Assembly: GCA_029948255.1 (NCBI GenBank)
Contig: JALIZF010001914.1
Coordinates: 1,106,501 to 1,170,500 of the forward strand
Source: Telmatactis stephensoni
Lineage: Eukaryota > Cnidaria > Anthozoa > Actiniaria > Isophelliidae
Reading direction: 5' to 3'
DNA: 64,000 nt
Under the pieces are notes generated by a model that had not been told where the DNA came from, made no database searches, and was given only the letters and a program-made list of their open reading frames with translations. Made by a program: the position numbers and the translations under genes. This document shows, piece after piece, positions 1 through 12,800 of this stretch (the first letter of the stretch is position 1; each line of letters opens with the position of its first letter).

Positions 1-231
1 TTTGACCTGATTTTGAAAATTGTACCCCCCTCCTCTGAAACCCACCTCTCCCCCTCCACCACCACCATGTTGGTGATTATTAATGAACAGCCCCTAAGAT
101 GTATGAAATATTTGAATCAACTTCATAATTATGTCCAAAAGCGCTTCCACGAGGGCTTTAACGTGTTCTTCGTTACATCGGTTGCATAAACCACAGGGGG
201 CCCGGCTTAGGAGTCTTTTTTCAAAATAAAA

Positions 232-436
232 TTAACTAAAGCTCTTTGGGTTTCCTGTGGCAACCTCAATGATCACATAAATGTAGTGCGGTAATGTGAT
301 AGCGCCAAGTACTAGTGTAACGCACTCACCTTAGTACACTTCTGTTACACTAGTACGTGGCGCTATCAAGCTACCGTGGTAATTTACGTAATCAAGTTTA
401 ATTGAGGTTGCCACAGGAAATCCAAAGAGCTTTAAT
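232..436. mobile_element. MITE with about 35-bp terminal inverted repeats
   Basis: The left end (TAAAGCTCTTTGGGTTTCC, then a CTGTGGCAACCTCAA stretch) recurs inverted at the right end. A second inverted repeat (GCGCCA...ACTAGTGTAAC) lies inside. There is no coding capacity, so this is a non-autonomous DNA transposon of unknown superfamily. Confidence 0.75.
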
Positions 437-633
437 GGTACATTTTTAAATTGTGGCTTATGACGTTTCATACCTCTCTCTATACCACAATCCTTTTGGA
501 ATATCTATTGTTCATCAATTTAAGAATATAGTATTTGTATTCTCCAGGGATTTATTTGAATATGAAAGATTATTGAAGAGGATTCTGGTATAGATAAAGT
601 TATGGAACGTCATAAAGTTAAAGGCTTATTCAC

Positions 634-800
634 GAGTTATTGTGAGGGGGCAGGATATGCAAATGTGTCACTCACTCACTCGCCCATTTGCTCGCTCCCT
701 CACTTTTGTGCCCAAATATTAATGAATGTACGGTACGATCTAAGTGCTTATCACCCGGCACTCGAGACCTAGATTCTTGTTCAAGCTTTAATAGAGGAAA
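634..800. repeat. Half copy of the 12031-12907 inverted-repeat element
   Basis: ATTCACGAGTTATTGTGAGG, then GGGCAGGATATGCAAAT, matches the left end of the larger element at 12031. The following GCACTCGAGACCTAGATTCT stretch matches the inverse of sequence near 12490-12550. It is a truncated or rearranged family member in upstream DNA. Confidence 0.65.
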
Positions 801-900
801 AAAATATAGGCCATCCATGTGGGATCTAATCACCATCCAAGTCTAGCATCAAACAGAGCATGCCCAGTATGAAACTTAGATATAGAACAAGGAAACGTAA

Positions 901-950
901 CTTAAGGTAATTCCATAGTTTTGCAGTGCGCATCTCTACTGCGCATAGCA
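901..950. repeat. Single end of an AGGTAATTCC-type element
   Basis: AGGTAATTCCATAGTTTTGC followed by AGTGCGCATCTCTACTGCGCA matches the inverse of the right end of the element at 62635-63466. Only one end is evident here. Confidence 0.5.
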
Positions 951-1011
951 TAGTTCAGCCTATTTTGATTTGCTCGATTGTAAATAAGGTTCTTTATCAT
1001 AGTCAAGTTAA

Positions 1012-1192
1012 CAAATTGAAGATAGTTTTCCATTGTCAGTACTCTTATTAATCATGGATGACGTCAAAAAATGTTCAAAACTAAAGTGGAACCACGAGCG
1101 CGGCGAGTGGTTTCACTGCTAAGTTTTGGACATTTTTTGACGTCATCCATGATTAATAAGAGTACTGACAATGGAAAACTATCTTCAATTTG
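1012..1192. mobile_element. Palindromic MITE, arms about 70 bp
   Basis: The left arm starting CAAATTGAAGATAGTTTTCC recurs inverted, ending GGAAAACTATCTTCAATTTG, around a centre of about 40 bases. A further fragment (TATTGTCAGTACTCTTATTAA) lies just outside at 1293. The 63-codon open frame at 1171-1362 is a by-product of the right arm. Confidence 0.75.
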
Positions 1193-1599
1193 TTTTTTAC
1201 AACATTATCTTAGATCTTTTCCGTCCAAATCTGTTTGAAAAACTGTCCCAAACTTTTTTCTGTAAGGACGAGCGTGACATGTTGGCGTCAGCTATTGTCA
1301 GTACTCTTATTAACAATGGCTCTCGGCCAATCAGATTGCAAGATTTTAGTCAAATGTTGTAAAAATTCCATTTCCAGGTTTTTAGATATTTTCCAAAACG
1401 TGCGATCGGAAGGTGCTTTCACGCTGCTTCAAAGGCACGTACTATCAACCAATTTTATCTTCTTTCTTGTAGCAAACTCATTTGTACAATTTATTGCATC
1501 ATGATACTAGGCTATTGTTTAAAGATAGAAAATGAGCTCATATTAGTCTGCTAGCACTGCTCAGATTCAAGAAATTAATTATTTTTGACGCGATTTCAC

Positions 1600-1700
1600 C
1601 GCGCGCAACCACAGGTAGCCCAAGCTGTACATTTGTATATGAAAATTCCACGAACCGGTTGTATAACTTTGCCGCGAAGAAAACTGTGTTGCAGTAATGG
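1600..1700. repeat. Dispersed repeat shared with about 58175-58235
   Basis: ACCACAGGTAGCCCAAGCTG plus TACATTTG occurs here and again near 58177, so the overlapping 104-codon minus-strand open frame (1538-1852) is more likely repeat DNA than a gene. Confidence 0.5.
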
Positions 1701-2073
1701 ACAAGTGGCCATTGCGTTACACTTCCTATTATAACTGGGGAATAATATTCAGCCCTCAGTGCTTCATGGGCTTCCACTGCAGTATTATAGCTCAATCCAC
1801 GAGTTATGTCCGCCATTCTTGATACCCGGGCCCCCTGTGCATTAATATTCAATGGCCCTCCACCAAAAGTGGGGGTGTGACTGAGACGTCAATCCATATA
1901 TGGACACCCCTGCCTACTACTTGTAATGCGGATTTGACTCCATCTTCACTTCCGACATACAACAAAGATGGAAGCGTCAAAGTTTTGTCACACTACAAAT
2001 ATTTTGGCTATATCCTAACCTCGAGACATGGTGTTATTATGTTGATTCAGAAGTAGAAATGTAGATTGCTGAG
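1700..2073 (+). promoter_or_regulatory. Probable NF1 promoter and 5' leader with two uORFs
   Basis: This stretch lies immediately upstream of the start codon at 2074. It holds a CRE-like GACGTCA near 1887 and two short upstream open frames: 1968-2018 (16 codons, in AAAGATGG context) and 2028-2045 (5 codons). No TATA box is obvious. The transcription start is inferred only from position, and an upstream non-coding exon is possible. Confidence 0.35.
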
Positions 2074-2136
2074 ATGCCTCGAGATACAAAACCGGACGAG
2101 TGGGTTGTGCTGGTCCTGCGGCGCTTTCAACAACAG
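2074..2136 (+). CDS. NF1: NF1 exon 1 (start codon)
   Basis: Twenty-one codons from ATG to CAG, then donor GTATGA. The peptide [14 protein letters not shown] aligns with human EWVQAVVSRFDEQ, which fixes the N-terminus. Phase out is 0. The start was chosen because the in-frame upstream sequence has no better ATG. Confidence 0.85.
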
Positions 2137-3817
2137 GTATGAAGCAGTTACAGTAAGTTACATCGTCCATAACTGTTGGAACTGATTGATTTGCAGTTGT
2201 CTTTACATATTTAGCTTTTCAGTATTAGATAGTGTTATCTCTTAGATGAGTGTTTAGTTCATGTTTTGGGAACTTGCTGTTTAGTCTACGCGCTGTTGTT
2301 TGAGAATAATTTGACATTTAGAATTAACGTGACTTGCTCGGATTTGCCCATTTGTTGCCCATTTGCTCATTTGTTGCCCATTTCATACACGCATATATCT
2401 TCTAAAGCCTCTGTTTCTCAACGATTTTCATTCTGTAAAGAAAGAGTTCTTTAGTTTTAAACAAGTGGAAGCATTTCCACAGGGTTCTTAATTTGGGCGC
2501 GAGTTTGAAAGGTGGAAGGTGAGATGTTTGAAATGATTTTATTTTGAATGTTTTGATTTTGCATCAATTTCTGAATGAAATTTGCTTTTTAACTGAATTT
2601 AAAACGACATAACTTATAAAGTATTTCTATAAGATATGATGGAAGATCTATAAATGAGAATTTTAACTGGTACTCATAAGCTTATAGACTCTAGTTTCAT
2701 GCCGTATGTACGTGTAGTCTGAATTTCACGCTGTAGCTGAGCGAAATGCACTGTATATCATGCCATAGGTCTAAGAATGTATATTTGTTAATCAGCACAC
2801 TTTCTAAGATATTAAACTTTCAACTTCATAAGACAGCCAGTTTTACTCAGTTCCAAATATTATGATTGCAAATTTGAAAGTTTTATGAATTATAAGCTTT
2901 CTCAAATGCTGTGAATATTAATTAATTAATAAATATATAAAATTAAAAAGGTAAATTGAGACCTTTCACATTTTTGTCCTTTTTTTAAACTTTAATTTGA
3001 ATCAGCAATCTTGTCCAAAATTAGAGAACATCATGTGTACTTTGCAGACTGTTGACTCATGCACTTTATTTTATTTAAACTGTAAATAAAATTGTTATTT
3101 TAAAATTACGGTAAGCTCTAATACATCTCCAGCTATAAGATTGGACTGTTTTCAGTGAGTGACCTCTGACTGATTGATATATGTAATATAATAGTAAATA
3201 TCCATTACTTCTATCAATGATTAAATTGAACAATTCAACAAATAAATAATTAAAATGGTTTCAGCTGAAGTTTCACTTCTAAAGGAAGTGTTGCATACTG
3301 ACAGTTGGAATATGAGCATGGTTGTAATATTTGTAATATTTAATAGAATAATGAAGAAAAATCAATATTTCTCCATTTTTTTAGATGCCTCTTGAAGGAC
3401 CACTGGGTAAGAGTGGAAATGAAAGTCAAGATCAAATTAGTAATTGTCTGGTTAAGATAAGTGACCACAAGTTTATTATGGTGGTGTCAGGCTTGGCAAG
3501 GATGATCAAAGAACCACAATTCCTTGTAGGTGACATTTATTATTGTAACTGTTCAATTTTGTCTTGGGACAAAATGTCTGTCATTTACTTGCTGAAATTC
3601 ACTCCAGAAGGACCCAACTAGCCATTCTTCCGATGATTTGCCATTCTTCCGATGATTTGTAAATTTATCATTACCACTGCCTATCAATCGACTTCCCCTA
3701 CCCTCTCCCCTCGGTACATAATTGGCGCCAAATTTTGTCAAATTTCTGCGCTATTATCAATAACAAGAAGCTGTGAACAACTCGTATCAAGGAATTTCCA
3801 AACATTTTATCATTTAA

Positions 3818-3851
<34 letters not shown>

Positions 3852-6800
3852 CGATTTTTAATACTTATGGAAGTGTATAAACCAGCGCAGCGTACCCCGG
3901 TAAAGCTTCAAATTTGGCGTCACTTGTATGACATCATCATGAATTGAAAATCCTTTATAACTCAGTATTGAATTGTCTCATCGAAATATAAATTGCACCA
4001 AATTTTAGGGCCGGAATGCTATTTGCTATCAAATTATGCACTTTTGAGAAACTCGATCTGAGGTTGATCTGGATTTTATCGAGAAATGTAACAATTCACT
4101 ATGACGTCAAAATGGCGTCAATGGTGACTTTCTGCATAACAAAATAAAACACTAAAATTAATGTAGCAAGTCACCTCTGAAAATTTCATTCCAATCGATG
4201 GAAGACTGTTTAAGATTTGAAGGTTTGAGTAGAATGATGACGTTTTGATGAGCGATTTTGGGGTCATTTATGCCCAGTGTGATTGAACTTGTTTCCTTGA
4301 ATATTTACTTATTATAAAAATTTAGCAAATTTATATATAAAACAAATGGAACAGCTTTTTTCTGTGCTAATTCAGCTATGCAGCTAGCACTTAGGAAGTG
4401 CCAAGAGCACTTAAGAAGAGTTTGAGATTGAAGAAATGTACTCTTGTCACTGTATGTCATTATTATTATTTTTTTCAAACAGCTTTATTGCATGGCCTTC
4501 ACTAAATTACAGAAAAACATTGTCACTATAAAACTAAAGAAAATAAATACACATAGAAAGACCTTAAGGGGTAGAAGCAAATGGGACCTTGAGTCCCATG
4601 CAAGGCACCTCCCCACAATTATTGATCATGAATAGGGCACAGACAAAGCTGAAACCAAGTTCACAAACTAATAATTGTTTTTTGACAGATGGCAATGAAT
4701 GCAGACAGAATACAGTTGGCATCTGAGTCTAATGTTATTATAATGAAAACTTTGGTGAAATGTTTTGAGAAGGTAAGAAATATACTAAATAATACAGTCT
4801 TCCTGGACTAGGTACAATTGATATAGTACAGTACAGAGAATATACTCAAATACAACCCAAGTAATACATTGGTGAGTTCTACAAAGTGTACTACATTATG
4901 TGCAGTACTTGAATCTTAATTTTGGCAGTACACATTTCATATGCAGGTCTCTCTTGTCTGCATTTGATGTAGACATGCACTTGTAGCCAGGAGTGTATGT
5001 AATAAACTAATTGTTATTATATGGCTAGATAATTTCCTGAATTCTGATTGGCTTTTTAGAATGCATGGTCTGTATTTTGCCATATCAGGACTGCTGTCCC
5101 GGATGAAAAGAAAAGTTTGCGTTTGGCAATTGTTTTAGCGGGACTTCTCAAAGCCATATAATAAAATGAGTTATTAATCTCGTTTGCTTGGTCTGTATGG
5201 GAAAATATCAGACCTCGGTCTTTTTGTACAGACCTCACTGCGCTGTACTGTCAAGACCTCAGACTGATATTTTTCCATACAGACCTCATGCTCGGTTAAT
5301 AACCCTTTTAGTATAATGCTCTTATAAGGATCAGAACATAAATTTGTATACTTGTAAAAATTGTAAATATCTAATGTGTAGTTCCAAAAAATATCCATAC
5401 CCCACCAAGGAGGGAATTTGTAAATGGACCCCCCTACCCTCCGGAACTTCCATTTTTCTTCCATACAAACTCTGTAATTTTGTTTTTCTGACCCCCTCCC
5501 TCCCCTCCGGAATTTCCAATTCCCTCCACGGTGGGGTATGGATATTTTCTGGAACTGCACAATATTAGATCAAGATGGGTAAGCATTATTAAACAAGAGA
5601 TGAACTTAACTTTATGCGTTCAATGATTGAATCATCAGAACCCACAGCAATGTGCTGCTTTGCAAGATGATGTTCTACTTAAGGTTTTACTACCAAGTGT
5701 TTGTCAGGCAAGTTTAAACAGAATTATATTGAGTTGAAGAGATTGCATGCTGTAAAAATATCATATTACAGCAATTTTCAAAATTATGCGAACTCATGCA
5801 TTGAAAAAGTCAGTTGGAATTTGGTTATGCACTCCTGTTAATCAAATTCAAAAATTAAAAATATGAAGATTTAGCTTGTACCAAAATCATATATTATAAC
5901 ACAAAGTTACCAGAAAAATGGTAAGTCAACAAAATATCCTACAGGGCAAAAAATCTTTACATTTTGCTCTTCATTAAACCTAGTTAAGGTAAATTATCAT
6001 TATCTATGATGCACGATGATGCTATGATGCATGCTTTTGCATTCATTTGTACTACTCTAAGTCATTTATTAATCTCAGTATATTTTTTCATGTGTTCTTG
6101 CAGTTTATTACTCAGACCAGTGGTATTCCATTTGAAGTTGAGCAAAGAGAACAAGCAGCAAAGATACTGTCTTACATTAGTAATTACCACTTTTCTGTGC
6201 TGTTTAACCGCATAGCTTTAAGGTTAGATCAGTTGTCATAGTTTTTAACTCCTGGAATAACTTTGCACATCCACAAGCTATTCGAGTTAAGGCTGATGTG
6301 GACCTGTCAAAAAAACTAGCTATCAATTTATAGGGTTGTATACTAGGAATATATAATCCTATACAGGATTGTATATTCATGAAATAGGCAGTTATTGCAT
6401 TGACTGATGTTACGAATATTATTTTCAGGCTCCATGTTCTATCTAGTTCTGAGGACAATTCTGACACTGGTGATCTTGAGCTGATTCAACATCTTAATGT
6501 TAATAAATCATCATTGAAGATTCTCCTTCAAGGTATGAACATATACATGTAACTTATGGAGCTCTGTCCTTGTTCCAGAGCAAAATTTCTAAAATCAGTA
6601 CCCTGTTCCAGAGTGAATACTCTAAAACAATACCATTCCAAAAAACATCTAAATGTTTTTGTGACTTTTTTAATTACACAAAGGATTTTAACATCAAGTT
6701 CTTTACTTTTAGTATTTCTATTTGCTATTAAATGATGTTAATCTGATTTTCTGAATTATGAAGCGATTTCCTTTTACAAATGAAATCCTGAAAAATGAAT

Positions 6801-9800
6801 ACCAAACATTGAAAAATCTATTTAAATCTATTTTAGCCTGCTGATTTTCCCATTATTTTTAGCCCACAAAATGTGCCACCATGCCCTATAAAGTTATAAT
6901 AATTATGAATGTTCTGTTAACAGAAGGGATCAAAGTATTCAAGAATCTCAAGAAGCCAGGACAACTTGCATTTGTTGCTGGACTTGAAAAAGTAAGTTTT
7001 CCAAAAATCTGTATATTTGTATTTATTCATGATATTTATGACATATTCAATTTTCCATGTCAGGCTATTTGGAATTGGGTTGAAAACAGTCCAGAAGAAT
7101 TTGCCGAGCTTCAGAGACAACCATCCAGAGAACTATCAGGTAATCTTTCTTATTCTTTCTACCCCATAAGAGACTGTCTGTCTCATTATTTCATTTATAC
7201 ATGTACATCTTTTCATCAATTTTGAGCTCTTGTCATTGCTTTCTTACTTGCAGACTATGCAGAGAAACTGTTTGATCTTGTTGATAACTTTGCTGAAAGT
7301 TCAAAACGAAAAGCAGCTGTTTGGCCTTTGCAGATCATGCTACTAATTCTTTGTCCAGTATGTAGTTGACAAATGAAGAGAAATGAGACAAAATGAAAAG
7401 TAGTCAAATCCACCTGGTATCAAATATATACCGATACTGCATATTAATGCTGGAAATTGTTCTGGCTGATTCATTCATTACTGTATATGAAACATGAACA
7501 GAATTGTACTGTATTGTAAATTTATTTGTCCATTCATTTTGTCTTTGTGGTTTTCGTTTATTTACTTATTTACTTATTTATTCGTTCACTTATTTATTTG
7601 TTTGTTTGATTATTTATTTATTTATTTACAATTGATTGATTGATTGATTTGATTTGTCTGTTTGTTTGTTCATCTATTTATTTTAGACTTTATTACAAGA
7701 AATTGCAACATCAGAGAACATTAAGGATAGTAAAAAAGCCAACAAGGTAAACAGGGTCGTCTTTGTTTCTCCTCATCTCTTTTCTTCTTAGCCATGGTCC
7801 CCCTGTCTTGAGTTGCACTCTATATCCAAGACACCCTTATAAACGAAATTGCATGTGCAGATAAAACCTATGCTTTGTTATAACCCACCAATCGTAAAAA
7901 TTGTAATAGCATTGTTTTGTGATACTTTTTATACCTGTAGAGTAGATTTCGTATGACTGTGAAAACGGCACCGCACGGTCACGGCACGGTTACGGCAGAA
8001 ATTTCGAATGTTTTTATAGACATCACGGCACTGACACGGACACGGCACGGCGCGGTCCGTTTTAAACTCATCTACTCTAGTTTCTCATTGAGGCGGAACG
8101 GAGGGCACTCCAGCACGTGCACAATTCCATTCCCATCTTCCAATCCCAATATAATATTTTCAACATAGACATAGACATTTCTTTATTTAGTACTCGAACA
8201 TTGCATATATTTTTTGTTACACGATAGTTTTACATATTTGTTATTACAAGTTATCCATAATAACCTAGGTGGATAGCTAAGATATATTCATATTAATTAG
8301 GTCATTGGTCTAGTACTAAAAGGTCCGAACAACCCGGCAAAAGGGGCCGATATACCTCCCCTCTCTCCGTCCTACCTACTATATGGCTTTTTGTGATGCA
8401 TTGTACTCTAGCTAGTACTAGATTTTGGTGCTAATAAAACGGTGGATTAATGGGTACTATAGATTTCAAAGTAACTGCGTTTTCTACAGTTGGCAACAGA
8501 TTAATGTCACCATAATATTCATTACTGTAATCGTTGAATAAACAAATCAAGTGATTTTAAGCAATGGCAATGTGAAGCACTGAGTACAATCACTAAAAGC
8601 GTGCAACATAAGTAGTACTAAACAGTGGTAAATTATGCAAATTCTATTATTTTCTATTGTTTAATTAGTGCTATTTGATTAGAGGTTAACGCACTCGAGC
8701 GAGTGAGTTATCGGGATTTACCTTCACGAGTTCGCTAACAATGAACGAGTAGCGAACGAGTGAAAGTAAATCCCGATAATTCACGATGGATTATTCAGCA
8801 AAAAAATGAGTTCATAATTGTTGAGTCGTTTCTAAAGAACCCATTTATCTTGTACGCGCCCGTTTGTAAACCCCAGTCGAGTCAAGCTACAATAACTGTT
8901 CTTCTTCCTACAAAAAACAAACAAACAAACAAAAAACAACAACAACAACAACAACAACAAAATGAGTTCATAATTGTTGCGTCGTTTCCAAAGAACCCAT
9001 TAATCTTGTATACGCGCACGTTCAAGCTACAGTCTAAAACATCATCTGTTCTTGCTAGTTTAAAACTCATAAACTTTCATGATTGTTATACGCCGTTCTC
9101 AACACCCACATCGTCGAACTTAATTGCCAAGTGTTTTAATATCGATCATTCTTAAATGTAAACAACATTACAAAGTACCGCCACATTAACTTTCATTTTA
9201 CAACAATAATAAGCTCGATATCGTAGGCTCAGTAAGAATGGTGGAAGACGTCAGGGCGTCCTTATAAAATACACACAATAGGCCATTTGCGCTTATAGGT
9301 CACGTGACCCTATCTCCCTAAATCAAGCAGCACCGTCAAAATGAACGTTTTGTTTATCAGTTGCGTAGCCATCATGCGTAATCATGAAATATTTTTATAA
9401 GTTGAGGGCACAATTTATAAATTTATACAAAATCATTGTGATAACTTCAAATATTTGTTGTTTCTTCCTTGGTTCTTACTTTTGTCGTTGTTTGCCAACT
9501 GTAGTTCTTCATTTTACACGACATTGCCATTTAAATAAACCGCCTAAATTTTCTTTTGTAGATCATAAAAAACCATCGTTCCTTATATTGTTTATTTTCC
9601 AAAGCATTCATGGTCCAAAGGATTTGTAAGATACGTTTTTGGGTCGTATTACCAGAAGCCCATGCCAACGACGATAAAATCCATCTTTGGACAAGGGATG
9701 GTTCGCATCCATTACCGTAAAGGAAGAGCAATAACTGGAAACAGCTTGTATCTGTTAATGGTTTCTCCCAGAATTTCACTCTTCATAAGTTGAGGCCAAT

Positions 9801-12800
9801 TTTTTATGTCATAGAACACTTCACCATTGATCAAACTGTACAGCTCCATTCTTTCTTCGCTGATATCAGCTTTGCTTCCTCTTTGAATAAAGTGCACCTA
9901 CGAATTCATTTGCATCTCATTTGACGGATTGTCGCGATCGGACAGCATTTTCAGGGCTCTCTAGTCCAGTCCCAGACTCTCTTTCTTGCCGCTCCAATAC
10001 TCGCGGAGAAAGAGAGTCCAGTATAACTTGCATGCGCATGTGCAAAATGAGCCAATCAATGGATTAATTAGTATTTTGCGAGCTTGCAATATGCAGTCAG
10101 TGTTTGGTAGCAGTGGTAGTGATGCGTATCGAAAAATTCACAAATACGTCTTTCACAACTGTCCATCCGTAAATGGCCTGTATCTGCTCAAACTTTGGTA
10201 AAAGATTATAGTTGGTTTTTCCAAGTGCATAGCTCACTGAATCAACAAATGGCTTTCCGAAATGAGACTGATATCGTGTATACAAAACACTTTCTTCTTC
10301 AGCCATCTTGAATCATTAGATGACTTTAGGATTCATAACCACGCGATCACCACATGAATGTGGTGATCGCGTGGTCACTAAGCTGACGTGCATGCAAGTT
10401 ATACTGGACTCTCTTTCTCCGCGAGTCCTGGAGCGGCAAGAAAGAGAGTGTGGGACTGGACTAAGGGCTCTCCAGCTTGAAGATTATTCACAGACTCAAT
10501 TATGCTAATTCGTTTAGGGACACTTAGAAAATTTCAAGCCTTTCCTAAACGGAGACCACTGAAATTCTCGACGGATCGTGAGAATCCTACACAGTTCGTC
10601 TTCCTTCGTCTCACTGTGAAAACAATTAAGCTAATTACTCGTTCCCAGGCCTAAGGGCACGTAGGGCCATAGGACGTGCCCAGACCGATATTGGGCTCGC
10701 TTTCACCTGGGCACGAGTGAACGCACGGGTGCGTCTAGTTAGTTTAGAGACACCATGAAAATTTCAAGCCGTTCCTCAACAGAGGCCAGAGAAAACCTTG
10801 ACGGATCGTGACAGTCCGACACAGATCGTCTTCATCCGACACTCGACATTCAAAATCATTATGCTAATTAGATTAGGGACACTTAGAAAAATTAAGACCT
10901 TTTAATGACTTACAAGATTCCATGCCAACAACAAATTCCTGGGGTGAGCGGGGAAGACGAAGACCTCACTTCAGTAGGGAGGAGAAAGTTCATAACTTTT
11001 ACTGTCTACGGAGGGGAAAGCAATATTGTTAAAAACCTTAGCTAAGTTTCCAAAGTAAACTTCTTGTGTCAGAACATAGTTAATAGAGGGGAATGGTTAG
11101 GAAGCCTTTTGTTACATTTCTTTGTTCTAGTCTGGATGTTGAACTGGTCTTGACCGTGCACAAAGTTTGTTTAAATTCATTAGAAAATGGCTATATGAAT
11201 GAACCGAAATGTTGTCTATTGGATTATTTATTGAAATATTCTAATATAATTAATTTTGAACTAGAATACATCGAACAAGCAGCGGAAAAGAAACATTTGG
11301 GTCCAGTTGCTCAACCATGGCAATTAAGGCGAAACAATGAAAAAATAAAAGATTTGTGCACGGTCACGGTTGAAAAAAATGAACAAAGACATATAACAAA
11401 AGGCTTCCTAACCAGTCCCCTCTATTAACTATGGTCAGAACGACAAACTATACTATTTTGTCCGTCCGTGACAGATCGTGTGTATTTGACAACCCTCTCC
11501 AAGGTCTGGTCTGTCCCAGGTGAAGTCCCTGAACTCAGAAAGAAGTTTGTCGGGTTGGGGTGGTTGATCAGATAATTGCGATCGTTTTGAGGTGGCCTCT
11601 CCTTTCTCAAATGTGCACTTTTTTGACAAATCGTAACGAGGTGTTATTACAACACGTGACAGGTAACTAATTCTAATTTTCTCACAGTGTTGTTTCTATT
11701 TGGCCACTCCCCTAAATCTGCAAATCATTCTCCCGCTTATTTAATGTATGAAGTAAACGCTTTGTTATCATTGTAGAAAGAGTTTTTGGACAGTCTTAAG
11801 AAGGCATTAACGAGCACCAAGACACTTAGTGAAAGTGCTGCCGTTTCGTCTGTTAAACTTTGCAAGGCAGCGAGTTACATGAGGCCAGAAGATAATTCCG
11901 TTCTTTGTTTCCTTGTTTTAACAATTTTGAATGAACTCAAGGTAAGTAAATCTATATGGCCAATGCTTTTAAGATAATCATGTATATATCATAATAGGAA
12001 TGATAACGTAATTTAACAAATGGATTCCATATTACAAATTCACGAGTTATTGTGAGGGGGCAGGATATGCAAATATGTCTCTCACTCACTTGCTCACTCT
12101 CTCACTCACAAATTGTAAACTTTTGAATTATAATGAATGTACGGTGCGACCTGTTTTGATGTGTAAAATTACTGATATTTAAGGAGAGTACAATGGTACG
12201 TGTGCTGCTAACCATACACTTTATTCAGAGAGAGAGTCATAACATCCCTTCTTTAAAATGAAGGGAAAAAAAGATAAAACGATGATGATAAAGGGTCCAA
12301 CATAAAGGTAAGTCTGTTAAATCTTTACTCAACTCAACGTGTGTCTAAATGTTCAGCCTTGATTGCAGGTATTCATATAATGGGTTATAAAACGCGCGCG
12401 CATGTCTCTGTACTGTGATATAAACACGATGGAAGATGTAGAGCAAGAGAAAAGCAAGCTTAGGAACAAGATGATGTTAGTAAAGGCTGAACAAGAATCT
12501 AGGTCTCCAGTGACGGGTGATAAGCACTTGGGTCGCACCTTACATTCATTAAGGCTGGTTCACACTAGCGTCGGAATCAGAATCGGAATCGTAAGAAAAC
12601 AACAAAGAATTTAGGGATTAGAATACAAAAGAAAGGTGTTTTTCTTTGTTCCTTCCTTTGTTTTTGATTATGCTTATGCTTGGTCTTATGCTTCTTGCGA
12701 TGCTTATGTCGATGTCTTATGTCACACGCTTGACTTAACTCTTTTGTCTTTTCCTTTGTTTTCTGCTTCCGATTCCGAATCCGACGCTAGTGTGAACCAG

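Noticed and set aside
1538..1852. 104-codon minus-strand open frame near the NF1 promoter
   Set aside because: It overlaps a sequence also found near 58177 and has no recognised domain or splice context.
11093..11428. 111-codon open frame
   Set aside because: It starts and ends inside the inverted repeats of a MITE and shows no domain.
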